Positions 1 to 8,624 of a stretch of 64,000 nt of DNA are shown piece after piece. The translations under genes were made by a program, and so were the position numbers. Within the stretch, counting starts at the first letter, position 1. Each line of letters starts with the position of its first letter. The notes below the pieces were generated by a model that worked only from the letters and a program-made list of their open reading frames with translations, did no database searches and was not told the origin of the DNA. Source of the DNA: Tractidigestivibacter scatoligenes (GTDB taxonomy: Bacteria > Actinomycetota > Coriobacteriia > Coriobacteriales > Atopobiaceae); the NCBI RefSeq assembly GCF_001494635.1, contig NZ_LOJF01000010.1, positions 62,001-126,000 of the forward strand, in the 5' to 3' direction.

Positions 1-126
1 GGCAAGTTCGACACCGGTTGGCGTGAGTACCAGATATCCGGCGACTCTCAGGACTTCGCGAACTGGCACCTCGACGGGAACGATTGGACTATCACAGACG
101 ATGACGCCAAGCGCATCTGGCACTAA
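1..126 (+). CDS. 3' end of an unknown protein (41 residues visible)
   Basis: An open frame enters from the left edge and stops at TAA 124-126. The 41 visible residues are polar and rich in Asp and Trp (ending DDAKRIWH), with no membrane segment. No family can be recognised from so short a tail. A strong hairpin with a T-rich tail at 161-200 follows, which fits the end of a transcript and supports this being a real gene end. Confidence 0.6.
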   Translation, partial: GKFDTGWREYQISGDSQDFANWHLDGNDWTITDDDAKRIWH

Positions 127-160
127 TTGTCTTCTGAGGTGACGTTTCTATGCTGCAAGT

Positions 161-200
161 GGCGCCACCGCTCATCTTGGGCGGTGGCGCCCTTGCTTTT
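161..200 (+). terminator. Rho-independent terminator
   Basis: Perfect 11-bp arms, GGCGCCACCGC at 161-171 and GCGGTGGCGCC at 181-191, enclose a 9-nt loop and are followed by TTGCTTTT on the plus strand. It ends the partial gene at the left edge. Confidence 0.85.
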
Positions 201-261
201 CAACGGCGCCTGAGCCGGCCGCGGTATGATGGCAGGGTTGCGTTATTGAAGGGAGCTGTTG

Positions 262-1086
262 ATGACGGGTGCTGGCTTTGCGGGAAGGGCGATGGCGAGC
301 GACTTTGACGGAACACTCTTCTTTGGCATTGGCGGCAGGGCGCATCCGCTTCATCGGTTCCTCCCGCGCGACATTGAAGCTATCCGGACGTTTCGCGCTG
401 GGGGTGGACTCTTTGGCGTGTGCACCGGGCGTCCGCTTGGCGCCGTTCTTGCGGATGCGGGAAGAGACCTGAGCTTTGACTTTGCCATCACGAGCAGTGG
501 AGCGTGCGTGAGCGACGGGGCGGGGAACACGCTGTTCTCGCGAGAGATTCCCGATGACGATGTGCGTGCGCTTCTCGATGCGACGCGTGGGCAAACCGCT
601 CGCCCGCCGTTTATAGCGTTGGAATCTGGATACCTGGTGCTGGGTGGTGCCAGCATTCCCGGGCTGCCAAAGGGGTTTCTCAAGCGTCTTAGGGTTGTGA
701 GCTCGGTTGACGAGGCCTTGTCCATGGGCCATGGCGGTGACGGCGTGCAGGTTATCTCGCTGGGGTTTGGTACCCAGGAGCGCGCCGCGCGTTTTGTGGC
801 TGGAGTGGGGGAGTTGCTTGGGGGCAGGGGTTCCGCTTTCCAGAATCTCGATTCTGTAGACGTGGTGCCCACAGGGTGCTCAAAGGGCGCCGGTCTTGCC
901 GTCGCGCGTCAGCAGCTGGGGCTTGGCTTGGTTGGCGGTATTGGCGATTCCTTCAATGATCTACCGCTCCTTGACGAAGCTGATGTTGCATACACCTTTA
1001 ATCGCGCGCCCGAGGCGGTGCGCGAGGGCGCCGATGTGCTAGTGGACGACGTTGCTGGAGCACTTGCGGATCTTGAGCAGCGATAG
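262..1086 (+). CDS. HAD-superfamily (Cof-type) sugar-phosphate phosphatase
   Basis: A 274-residue cytoplasmic phosphatase of the HAD Cof/IIB type, which dephosphorylates small phosphorylated metabolites, often sugar phosphates. Motif I is SDFDGTL with Asp14 (nucleophile) and Asp16. Motif IV is GDSFNDLPLL with Asp229 and Asp233. The glycines and Ser/Thr of the second motif (CTGRP, ITSSG) are in the expected place. ATG at 262 is chosen over the TTG directly before it because GAAGGGAG at 248-255 is well spaced. It stands alone between two terminators, so the context gives no substrate. The family call is firm; the substrate is unknown. Confidence 0.85.
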   Translation: MTGAGFAGRAMASDFDGTLFFGIGGRAHPLHRFLPRDIEAIRTFRAGGGLFGVCTGRPLGAVLADAGRDLSFDFAITSSGACVSDGAGNTLFSREIPDDDVRALLDATRGQTARPPFIALESGYLVLGGASIPGLPKGFLKRLRVVSSVDEALSMGHGGDGVQVISLGFGTQERAARFVAGVGELLGGRGSAFQNLDSVDVVPTGCSKGAGLAVARQQLGLGLVGGIGDSFNDLPLLDEADVAYTFNRAPEAVREGADVLVDDVAGALADLEQR

Positions 1087-1208
1087 GCGGGTTCGAGAGG
1101 CAGTGGCTTAGCCGTTTCCGCCCCTGGTCCTGGCACAAAAACCGTAGCCCAACCGTCGAATTGCGCCAGGTCACGCATGCAGGCGCTTGTGGAATTCCCA
1201 AAGAGCAG

Positions 1209-1242
1209 AGGAGGGGGCGAGACTATGGCCTCGCCCCCTCCT
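1209..1242. terminator. Bidirectional terminator between convergent genes
   Basis: Perfect 13-bp arms, AGGAGGGGGCGAG at 1209-1221 and its complement at 1230-1242, sit between the convergent HAD phosphatase and icd. T-rich stretches are modest on both sides, so the hairpin itself is the main evidence. Confidence 0.75.
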
Positions 1243-1264
1243 GCCTTGATTCGATGCGGCGTCT

Positions 1265-2473
1265 CTACACGCCGGCTTCAAGCTCGTCGCGAATGGCAAG
1301 GATGAAGTCACGCGTGTTGAGCTTGGTGGGGTTCTCTAGCGTGGTGATGCGCGCAAGGTCGCCCGTCATGCGGCCGTCCTCGATAGTCTTGACGGTCGCG
1401 TGCTCCAGGCGCTTGGCAAAGTCCACAAGCTCCGGCGTGCCGTCCAGCTCGCCGCGCTTGGCGAGTGCCCCGGTCCACGCAAAGATCGTGGCCACCGAGT
1501 TGGTCGAGGTCTCCTCCCCGCGCAGGTACTTGTAATAGTGGCGCTGTACGGTGCCATGTGCCGCCTCGTACTCGTACTGGCCGTGGGGTGATACCAGCAC
1601 CGAGGTCATCATGGCAAGCGACCCAAACGCCGACGAGAGCATGTCGCTCATCACGTCGCCATCGTAGTTCTTGCATGCCCAGATGAAGCCGCCCTCGCTC
1701 TTCATGATGCGTGCCACAGCGTCATCGATGAGGGTGTAGAAGTACGTGATGCCCGCCGCCTCAAAGCGCTCGCGGTACTCGTTCTCGTACATGTCCGCGA
1801 AGATGTCCTTGAAGCGGTGGTCGTAGATCTTCGAGATGGTGTCCTTCGAGGCGAACCACAGGTCCTGATGGGTGGAGAGCGCGTACTCGAAGCAGCTGTG
1901 CGCGAACCCCTCGATGGAGGAGTCCACGTTGTGCATGCCCTGGATCACGCCCGGCTGGTCAAAGTCGTGAATCAGGCGACGCTCCTCGTGGCCCTCCGTG
2001 TCGGTGAAGACCAGCTCGGCCTTGCCGGCGCCGGGTACGCGATACTCGACGTTCTTGTACACGTCGCCATACCCGTGACGCGCGATGGTGATGGGGCGCT
2101 TCCAGCACTTCACCACGGGCTCAATGCCCTTGACCACGATGGGCGCGCGGAAGATGGTGCCGTCGAGCATCGAACGGATGGTGCCGTTGGGGCTCTTCCA
2201 CATCTGGTGCAGGTGGTACTCCTCGACGCGCTGCGCGTTGGGGGTGATGGTCGCGCACTTGACAGCCACGCCCAGGCGCTTGGTGGCCTCGGCGGAGTCG
2301 ATGGTCACCTGGTCGCCCGTCTCGTCTCGGTGCGTAAGGCCCAGGTCATAGTACTCGGTCTTAAGATCGAGGTACGGGCAGATAAGCTCATCCTTGATGA
2401 TCTGCCAGATGATGCGGGTCATCTCGTCGCCGTCCATCTCGACGAGTGGGGTCTTCATTTCGATCTTCGACAT
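1265..2473 (-). CDS. icd: NADP-dependent isocitrate dehydrogenase, eukaryote-like type
   Basis: Converts isocitrate to 2-oxoglutarate and CO2 with reduction of NADP. At 402 residues it matches the dimeric eukaryote-type (subfamily II) enzymes, not the 416-residue E. coli type. The start [15 protein letters not shown], the substrate-loop stretch [16 protein letters not shown] and the later [14 protein letters not shown] region with its NADP-binding loop are all present. ATG 2473 has GGAGG 5 nt upstream. The gene is monocistronic, ending in the shared hairpin at 1209-1242. In a fermentative anaerobe its role is probably glutamate precursor and NADPH supply rather than a full TCA cycle (inference). 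Confidence 0.95.
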   Translation of the reverse strand: MSKIEMKTPLVEMDGDEMTRIIWQIIKDELICPYLDLKTEYYDLGLTHRDETGDQVTIDSAEATKRLGVAVKCATITPNAQRVEEYHLHQMWKSPNGTIRSMLDGTIFRAPIVVKGIEPVVKCWKRPITIARHGYGDVYKNVEYRVPGAGKAELVFTDTEGHEERRLIHDFDQPGVIQGMHNVDSSIEGFAHSCFEYALSTHQDLWFASKDTISKIYDHRFKDIFADMYENEYRERFEAAGITYFYTLIDDAVARIMKSEGGFIWACKNYDGDVMSDMLSSAFGSLAMMTSVLVSPHGQYEYEAAHGTVQRHYYKYLRGEETSTNSVATIFAWTGALAKRGELDGTPELVDFAKRLEHATVKTIEDGRMTGDLARITTLENPTKLNTRDFILAIRDELEAGV

Positions 2474-2541
2474 GCATGCCTCCAGCGCGGTCTAGTTGCG
2501 GCCCTTCGTTGCCTTTGTGGTTCAAGTCTACCCGAGCAAGG

Positions 2542-4671
2542 CTACAGGACGATTTCCGGCGAGAGCCATGTGGGCTGGTCTCGGCTCACGACGCGCGCGC
2601 AGGCATAAGCGCGCGGCAGCGAGAGGATCGCTGCGCCACGGTATGCACCGGACGGCATGAGCTCAAGCGACATGGCGCAGTCGGCCACACCATCGTCTAC
2701 CAGGCAGAGCGGCAGCAGGAGCCGCATGGTACTGGTGGCGGGGTCAAATGCCGGCGCTGCCATGCGATAGCTTGCCTGCGCTAGGCGTAGCGAGAGGGTC
2801 GTGGCATCCTGGAGCGCGCGACCCATGCGGCGGTAGAGGCTGGGGTCTCCCTTGATGGTGCGCGCCAGCTCCCGGCATGCACTGCGCCCCAGGCGACCGT
2901 TGCCGGCATCCATGCCGTCACGCAGCAGGCGCGATGCCTCGGGGCTTCCGGCCAGCTGATCGGCGAGGAAGGCGCGCGGCAGGCGGCCGACCTTCTCGCC
3001 CAGAAGCGCTTCGGTGTCAAGGATGAGCATGTGCCCCGGCTGGCAGACAACGTCCTCGACGCGCTCGAGGTAGCTTGCCGGCTGCGGCAGCTCGGGAAGC
3101 GTCGCCACAAGGCGGGCGCCCAACTCCCCCGAGCCCGCAGTGGCAAAGCCGTCGAGCTTCCAGGGAATGTCGCCGAAGTTGGGCGAGAAGACTGCGTAGA
3201 CGTCCTCGCCAAAGGGGGTGAGCAACCCCGTGTTATAAGCAGCGAGTGAGCTGTCCGTCGCCGTGGCAATGCGTCCCTGCTCAACGGCACGATGGAAGGT
3301 CACAGTGAGGTACTCGCGCAGGATGCCATAGCGAGAGGGACCGCCCACGCCCTCGCCGGGGAAGTTCCAGCGCTCCGGCGTCGCCATGGTGGCAAGCGTC
3401 CCAAGCGTGCGCTCCCAGGAGCCGATGACTGCGAACTGCGCAAACTCGCGAAGCGGGCTTACGGCCGGAGAGCCCGTATCCTGCTGCGGCGCACCGGCTA
3501 GGTCGCTCCACGCGCCCTCGTCAGCCGCGGGAAGGCCCTCAAGGCCAACCTGCTCGTGAACCGCACCGGTTCCGTCGTCGCCATCCACCAGCGCGAGACT
3601 CCACTGCTTGCCGGACGTTGGCCGTGACGTGCGACGGATTGTGACCTCAACTGGACCAGAACCGTCCTCGTGGAGGTAGCGGAGCGGGAACGTGACGCGG
3701 CTCCTTGTGCCCGAGAGGGTCCCGGTCGAGCGGGCCACGCGCCAGTCCTCGTCGAGCGTGCGAGTGACGTCGGCGTCGATGGGGAGCTTCTGGTAGAGCA
3801 CACGGAGAAGCTCGTCCTTGCAGTGGACCTCTTCCGAGAAGCGCTCGGGGAGGTTCTGATGGGGGAGCTGCTGCGAGTTTGGCGCGGGGGTGGGTGCGGC
3901 CGCCGGCGCAGGTGCCGAGACGGGCGTAGGTGCTGGGGCGACGGGCGCCGGGGCTGCAGCCGGTGTTGGCGCCGTGGGCTGTGCCTGGGCAGCGGCTGCG
4001 AGGTCTGCCTCCATGTCCTCGTAGGGGTCGTAGGTGATGGTGAGGTTGATGCCAGAGCTGGCGGGCGTCTCGGGCGCCGGCTGCTCGCGGGTCTCGGCTC
4101 CAGTGGCTTCTACCTGCGGCCCGTTTGGCTCTTTGGGGGTCTCGTCGGCCGGGGAGGGCTGCGGCGCCGGCGCAGGTGCTGGCACCGGTTCGGGTTCCGG
4201 CACGGTTACGGTTTCAGGCCCCGGCTCCGGCGCGGATGCCGGCTCTGGCTCGGCCGCAGCTTCCGGCTCCGGCGCGGGCTCCGGCTTGGCCTCGGCCTTC
4301 TCGACGTGGCGCGGCTTTGTCGGCTTGGGGTCGTGCGAGCCCTTGCGACGCTTCCACGGCTTGCTCTTGCTTCCCTTCTCGCCTGCGCTGTCGGAACCAG
4401 ACTGTCCCGCGCGCTCGAGGTAGCCGTCGTACTCCTCGTTGGGCACGATCGTTGCGTAGACGCGTCCCTTTTTGAAGACGGTGAGCCGAACGAACTCGGG
4501 AAGCGCCTCCATAAGCGATTGAATGTCCTCCTGCCCAAGGTCCTGCGGCGCAATGCCGTCCTCCAGAAGCACCTCCTCGACGCGCGAGAGAAGCGCCTGG
4601 CGGTTGGTCCCAAGGGTGGACGAGAGAAGCTTGTACAGGTAAAGCCTGTTTCCTGGTGTGATTCTAGGCAT
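2542..4671 (-). CDS. OST-HTH/LOTUS and DUF3825 domain protein
   Basis: A 709-residue soluble protein. Residues about 8-85 look like an OST-HTH/LOTUS winged helix (YLYKLLSSTLG, then VEEVLLEDGIAPQDLG and LPEFVRLTVFKKGRVYATI), a fold associated with RNA binding. A Lys/Arg-rich stretch (about 105-140) is followed by roughly 130 residues rich in Ala, Pro and Glu, probably a flexible linker. The C-terminal half resembles DUF3825: RYGILREYLTVTFHRA, AAYNTGLLTPFGEDVYAVF and WKLDGF. ATG 4671 is preferred to an upstream ATG at 4722 because AAGGAAGG lies 9 nt before it. It diverges from the MFS gene at 5066. An RNA-related role is plausible from family association only. Confidence 0.75.
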   Translation of the reverse strand: MPRITPGNRLYLYKLLSSTLGTNRQALLSRVEEVLLEDGIAPQDLGQEDIQSLMEALPEFVRLTVFKKGRVYATIVPNEEYDGYLERAGQSGSDSAGEKGSKSKPWKRRKGSHDPKPTKPRHVEKAEAKPEPAPEPEAAAEPEPASAPEPGPETVTVPEPEPVPAPAPAPQPSPADETPKEPNGPQVEATGAETREQPAPETPASSGINLTITYDPYEDMEADLAAAAQAQPTAPTPAAAPAPVAPAPTPVSAPAPAAAPTPAPNSQQLPHQNLPERFSEEVHCKDELLRVLYQKLPIDADVTRTLDEDWRVARSTGTLSGTRSRVTFPLRYLHEDGSGPVEVTIRRTSRPTSGKQWSLALVDGDDGTGAVHEQVGLEGLPAADEGAWSDLAGAPQQDTGSPAVSPLREFAQFAVIGSWERTLGTLATMATPERWNFPGEGVGGPSRYGILREYLTVTFHRAVEQGRIATATDSSLAAYNTGLLTPFGEDVYAVFSPNFGDIPWKLDGFATAGSGELGARLVATLPELPQPASYLERVEDVVCQPGHMLILDTEALLGEKVGRLPRAFLADQLAGSPEASRLLRDGMDAGNGRLGRSACRELARTIKGDPSLYRRMGRALQDATTLSLRLAQASYRMAAPAFDPATSTMRLLLPLCLVDDGVADCAMSLELMPSGAYRGAAILSLPRAYACARVVSRDQPTWLSPEIVL

Positions 4672-4801
4672 CGTTTGCGGCCTTCCTTCAAGGGCTCCCG
4701 AGAGCGGGGGCTGAGTTTGCAAGTTTCTACAGTATCACCCGCGGGTGTCGGCGCACAGCGGATTCGGCGCGGATGGGGCTTGCGCCGACGAGAGTGGTTG
4801 C

Positions 4802-4920
4802 TTGTCGCCGGAGCACGCAATTTGATGCACTGTGCACCATTTGGCCACTTCCGGCGACATTTTGTCGCCGGAGCGGGGGGTTATGTTGCAAATGGCGAAA
4901 ATATAGCTCTTCCGGCGACG
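4802..4920. repeat. Four copies of a CCGGCGACA motif as two inverted pairs
   Basis: The 394-nt gap between divergent genes (4672-5065) holds TTGTCGCCGGAGC at 4802-4814, CTTCCGGCGACA at 4848-4859, TTGTCGCCGGAGC at 4862-4874 and CTCTTCCGGCGAC at 4907-4919. They form two inverted pairs with loops of about 33 nt, and the two inner copies make a tight palindrome with a 2-nt centre. Both loops contain CCATTTG (the second on the opposite strand). It could be a regulatory array or a structured repeat; no protein-coding frame is evident here. Confidence 0.65.
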
Positions 4921-5065
4921 GGCGAGAAGGGCGCCGACGGGCGAGGGGCGCGCCGCCGGGCGAGGAGCGCGCCGCCTGCCAGACCGCCGGCGGCCGACGG
5001 CACCTCCGTCCCTCGCGCCAGCTAGCATCAAAGATGTGCGGCAACCCCGGCGTTAGGAGGAACCC

Positions 5066-6397
5066 GTGAAACTCAACGTGCGCAGGACCGTCCTTATCGG
5101 CTTTGCGTTCTTCTCCATCTGCGCATTCTGGCAGATGTACAACAGCGTGATTCCGCTCATGCTCACGAACACGTTCCACTTGGACGAGACGTTCTCGGGC
5201 ATGATCATGGCCGCCGACAACGTCCTCGCCCTCTTCCTCCTGCCGTTCTTTGGCTCGCTCTCGGACCGGTGCCACAGCCGCCTAGGCCGCCGCATGCCCT
5301 TCATCCTCGTGGGTACGGCGCTTGCCGTGGTTGGCATGATCTTCCTGCCCATCATCGACAACGCGTACTATGCGGACGGCTCGGGTGCCCTTCTCGCCGC
5401 GTTCATTGGCGTGCTGCTCTTTGTGCTTGTTGCCATGGGAACCTACCGCAGTCCAGCCGTGGCGCTTATGCCAGACTGCACGCCCAAGCCGCTGCGCTCG
5501 CCCGCAAACGCGATCATCAACCTCATGGGCGCCGTGGGCGGCATCATCTACCTGGGGATTGCCTCCGTGCTCTACAACAAGGGCCGCACTGCTGGTCTCG
5601 ATCACGTGGACTACCTGCCGCTCTTTGTGATTGTGGCTGCCATCATGGTGGTCTCGGTAGCTATCGTGTTTCTCACCGTAAAGGAGCCCAAGCTCGAGGC
5701 CGAGGTCGCGGCATACGAGGCCAAGCACCCCGAGGAGAACCTTGTCGAGAAGGACGCCGCCACGGGCAAGGAGGTGCTTCCCGCGCCGGTCAGGCGCTCG
5801 CTGGGCTTCCTTCTCGCATCCATTGCCCTGTGGTTCATTGGCTACAACGCCATGGAGACCTGGTTTACCACGTATGCGCAGGCAGAGTGGGGCATGGCGC
5901 TGGGCGAGGCAAGCCGCTGCCTCATCGTGGCCAACGTTGGCGCCATTGTCTCGTACATTCCCGTGGGCGCCATCGCCAGCCGCGTTGGCCGCAAGCGCAC
6001 CATCCAGGGCGGCATTGTGCTTCTCGGCGGAGGCTTTGCGTTTTGCGCCGCCTGGACCTTTGCCGGCATGGGCTTCTCGCCCGTGCTCTACGTGGTGATG
6101 ATCGTCCTTGGCATGGGCTGGGCCGGCATCAACGTGAACTCGCTGCCCATGGTGGTCGAGATGTGCAAGGGCTCCGACACCGGCAAGTTCACGGGGCTCT
6201 ACTACACCTTCTCGATGGCCGCGCAGACGGTGACGCCCATCGCCGCGGGTTGGCTCATGCACAACGTGAGCTATCGGTCGCTCTTCATCTACGCCACGGT
6301 GTTTGTTGCCGCGAGCTTCGTTACAATGCTGTTCGTGCACCACGGAGACTCGAAATTGGTCGAGAAAAGAGGGCTCGAATCGTTCGACGTCGACTAG
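5066..6397 (+). CDS. Major facilitator superfamily sugar transporter (SLC45-like)
   Basis: A 443-residue membrane protein with about 12 hydrophobic segments. The early FWQMYNSVIPLMLT stretch, the loop DRCHSRLGRRMPFILVG after helix 2 to 3, and RVGRKRTIQGG in the second half are the MFS signature loops. The DRxxxxxGRRxPF form is typical of the sucrose/SLC45-like branch, so a disaccharide or polyol is the likely substrate (inference). The start is GTG 5066, forced by TAGGAGG at 5054-5060. Residues about 210-245 form a charged cytoplasmic loop between the two halves. The gene downstream, 55 nt away on the same strand, is a glycerophosphodiesterase. Confidence 0.85.
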   Translation: MKLNVRRTVLIGFAFFSICAFWQMYNSVIPLMLTNTFHLDETFSGMIMAADNVLALFLLPFFGSLSDRCHSRLGRRMPFILVGTALAVVGMIFLPIIDNAYYADGSGALLAAFIGVLLFVLVAMGTYRSPAVALMPDCTPKPLRSPANAIINLMGAVGGIIYLGIASVLYNKGRTAGLDHVDYLPLFVIVAAIMVVSVAIVFLTVKEPKLEAEVAAYEAKHPEENLVEKDAATGKEVLPAPVRRSLGFLLASIALWFIGYNAMETWFTTYAQAEWGMALGEASRCLIVANVGAIVSYIPVGAIASRVGRKRTIQGGIVLLGGGFAFCAAWTFAGMGFSPVLYVVMIVLGMGWAGINVNSLPMVVEMCKGSDTGKFTGLYYTFSMAAQTVTPIAAGWLMHNVSYRSLFIYATVFVAASFVTMLFVHHGDSKLVEKRGLESFDVD

Positions 6398-6452
6398 CGC
6401 GCCGCCGGCTCGGCGTGCCTGGCGTTGTCGACGCCTGGATGGAGGATTGTCG

Positions 6453-7379
6453 ATGGCAAACTGCATCATTCGCAAGCATCCGGCGCTCTTCGCTGCCGGC
6501 ATTGCCGCAGGTCTTGGGGCTGCTGCCGTGTATGGCATGGCACCCCGTACGGGCAACAAGACGGTTGACGAGCGCTGGGACGAGTTTGCACGCTACCGCT
6601 ATGCACACCGCGGTCTCCACGACGACTCCCTTGACGCTCCCGAGAACTCGCTTGCCGCCTTTAGGCGCGCCCGCGAGTACGGCTTTGGCGTTGAGCTTGA
6701 CGTGCACCTCACCGCGGACGACCGCCTGGTTGTCATCCACGACTCCGACCTCAAGCGCATGACGGGCAAGGAGGGCACCGTCGAGGAGCTTACGCGCCCG
6801 CAGCTCGAGGAGTACCGCCTCAACGGCACCGACCAGGGCATTCCCACGCTTGCCGAGGTCCTGCGCATCTTCGAGTGGGACGGCGAGGGCCCCATGCCCG
6901 CGCCGCTCATCATCGAGATCAAGACCTACTGCGAGAACGCTGACCTTCTCACCAGCCGCGTCATGGAGTGTCTGGACACCTTCGACGTGCGCTACTGCAT
7001 CGAGAGCTTCGACCCCGCCGTGCTGGTGTGGCTGCGCCGTAACCGCCCCGAGGTCATCCGCGGACAGCTCTCGATGGACTTTCTCGCCGAAGATGCCGGT
7101 GCAAGCGCCAAGGCCCTGCCGCTGCCGCTGCGCGTGGGGGCAACCGCGCTTCTCGGCAACGTGGCCACCAAGCCGGACTTCATTGCGTACCGCTTTGACG
7201 ACCGCGAGCAACCCGCAGTGCGCCTAGTGTGCGGGACTCTCGGCGGCAAGCTGGTCACGTGGACCATTCGCAGCGAGCGAGACATGCTGGCCTCCGAGGC
7301 CGAGGGCGCACCGGTGATCTTTGAGGGCTTTGTGCCTGCGCCGCAGTCCTGCGTAGCCGCACACTGGGCCACGGCATAA
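6453..7379 (+). CDS. Glycerophosphodiester phosphodiesterase
   Basis: A 308-residue enzyme of the GDPD family (PI-PLC-like TIM barrel), which hydrolyses glycerophosphodiesters to glycerol-3-phosphate and an alcohol. The catalytic signature YAHRGLHDDSLDAPENSLAAF is split here as HRG and PENS, followed by GVELDVHLTADDRLVVIHD, giving the two His and the Glu/Asp metal ligands. A hydrophobic N-terminus (ALFAAGIAAGLGAAAVYGM) looks like a membrane anchor or signal peptide, so it may act outside the membrane. ATG 6453 has GGAGGA 6 nt before it; longer in-frame extensions overlap the MFS gene and are rejected. Confidence 0.9.
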   Translation: MANCIIRKHPALFAAGIAAGLGAAAVYGMAPRTGNKTVDERWDEFARYRYAHRGLHDDSLDAPENSLAAFRRAREYGFGVELDVHLTADDRLVVIHDSDLKRMTGKEGTVEELTRPQLEEYRLNGTDQGIPTLAEVLRIFEWDGEGPMPAPLIIEIKTYCENADLLTSRVMECLDTFDVRYCIESFDPAVLVWLRRNRPEVIRGQLSMDFLAEDAGASAKALPLPLRVGATALLGNVATKPDFIAYRFDDREQPAVRLVCGTLGGKLVTWTIRSERDMLASEAEGAPVIFEGFVPAPQSCVAAHWATA

Positions 7380-7406
7380 AGGCGCCAAGGATACGGACTT
7401 CTAGCT

Positions 7407-7435
7407 GCGCCGCCTTGCTTGCTGCAGGGCGGCGC
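7407..7435. terminator. Hairpin between convergent genes
   Basis: Arms GCGCCGCC (7407-7414) and GGCGGCGC (7428-7435) lie between the convergent glycerophosphodiesterase and trmB. Only short T runs follow on either strand, so termination is likely but not certain. Confidence 0.55.
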
Positions 7436-7443
7436 GCTTCTCG

Positions 7444-8322
7444 TTAGTTGGCCTTTTCGACACCGCCAGCAGTCCCGCTGCCCTTGTGGCCCTTTGCCCA
7501 GAGCTTTGCCTCGCGGTTGCGCATGTTCCACACCGTGGCCTCCATGCCCAGCGGCACGTAGTCGAGCTTCTCGAGGTCCTGGGGGAGGTACTCCACCAGA
7601 CCGCGCTGGGGCGTGGGCGAGAAGTGCGCGGGCTCTGGTCCGGGCGTCGCCTCCAGCGCGAAGACCTTGGCGCCGTTGGCAGCAAGGCGTTCCTCGTAGC
7701 CGCTTGTGGGCTCGTTGGGGAAGTCTGCCCGGGCGTCCTCGCTTGTCCAGAGAACCTGATAGCCTGCGGCGTCAAGCTCCTCGAGCGTGAAGAGGTAGAG
7801 GGGGCGGCTGTCCGTCTTGAGCCGCAGCGTGCCGTCCGGTGCAAGGATGCGGCGGTACTCCATGAGGCAGGTGGCATCCGTGAGGCGGCGGCGCGCCTGT
7901 CGCTTGCGCGGGAACGGCGTGGGGAAGTTGAGGTAGATGCGCGAGAGTTCACCGGGGGCGAAGGCCTCGGTTACGCGATGGCCGTCCCAGGCGAGAAAGA
8001 CGACGTTCTCAAGGCCGCTCTTCGCGGCGAGGCCACCGGCGTAGGCCATGCAGAGCGGCTCGCCGTCCATGCCGAGGAAGAGCACGTCTGGCTCGCGACG
8101 GGCGGACTCCACCGTGAAGGCGCCCTTGCCGCAGCCCAGGTCAAGGTGGACCTCGCGAAAGCGCCCGGCGCCCGCTGCGCCGCCAGCGGCGGTGGTGCCG
8201 CCCAAGGGGTAGCAGGCCTCGGCCCAGCGACCGGCGTAGTCCTGCGGCGCAGGCTCGATGAAGTCCGCGTAGCGCTCAAGGCGCTCCTCGAGGACAAAGT
8301 GCTTGGGTGTGCGTGCGTGCAT
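7444..8322 (-). CDS. trmB: tRNA (guanine-N7)-methyltransferase
   Basis: Methylates N7 of G46 in tRNA using S-adenosylmethionine. Motif I is LDLGCGKGAFTVE, followed by FLGMDGE where the adenosine ribose is held. The family hallmark appears as NFPTPFPRKRQARRRLT, a variant of the usual HFPDPWPKKRH. A late TSGYEERL stretch matches the T-x-YE motif. Length 292 is somewhat above the usual 210-240 because of an N-terminal extension that resembles other actinobacterial forms. ATG 8322 lies 10 nt downstream of the small upstream gene's stop, so the two are probably co-transcribed. Confidence 0.9.
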   Translation of the reverse strand: MHARTPKHFVLEERLERYADFIEPAPQDYAGRWAEACYPLGGTTAAGGAAGAGRFREVHLDLGCGKGAFTVESARREPDVLFLGMDGEPLCMAYAGGLAAKSGLENVVFLAWDGHRVTEAFAPGELSRIYLNFPTPFPRKRQARRRLTDATCLMEYRRILAPDGTLRLKTDSRPLYLFTLEELDAAGYQVLWTSEDARADFPNEPTSGYEERLAANGAKVFALEATPGPEPAHFSPTPQRGLVEYLPQDLEKLDYVPLGMEATVWNMRNREAKLWAKGHKGSGTAGGVEKAN

Positions 8323-8332
8323 GGGGCCTCGG

Positions 8333-8611
8333 CTATTCTTTGCTCGTCTCGGCGCTAGATGCGGATGCGATGTCTGCGTTTCTCCCGCCACCCAGCGTGA
8401 ACGTGGTGGCGGCGTGCAGCATGTTGACCTCTGCCAGCTCGAGTTTGCCGTCGATGTAGGGCTGGTACATAGCGTCAATCGAGCCCACGCCCATCGAGCA
8501 GCCGCTGCACTGCTCGCACGAGCCGTCGCCGCAAAAGCTCAGCCCGCGGCGCACGATCTCCTCGCGCTCCTCTCGCGTGGTGTCCTTGATGAGGACGCTC
8601 TGTGTTGTCAT
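8333..8611 (-). CDS. Small Cys-rich protein of unknown function
   Basis: A 92-residue protein with a compact cysteine cluster, LSFCGDGSCEQCSGCSMGVG, which has the spacing C-x4-C-x2-C-x2-C and could bind zinc or an iron-sulfur cluster. There is no signal peptide or membrane segment. It begins 13 nt after the stop of the hydroxyacyl-CoA dehydrogenase-like gene (8625) and ends 10 nt before trmB (8322), so the three look like one operon. ATG 8611 has GGGAG about 10 nt upstream. Function not recognised. Confidence 0.7.
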   Translation of the reverse strand: MTTQSVLIKDTTREEREEIVRRGLSFCGDGSCEQCSGCSMGVGSIDAMYQPYIDGKLELAEVNMLHAATTFTLGGGRNADIASASSAETSKE

Positions 8612-8624
8612 GCGTGTGCGCTCC

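Noticed and set aside
3670-5025. A 451-residue Arg/Gly/Leu-rich plus-strand reading frame
   Set aside because: It is antisense to the OST-HTH/DUF3825 gene, whose Ala/Pro/Glu-rich linker creates the long low-complexity frame.
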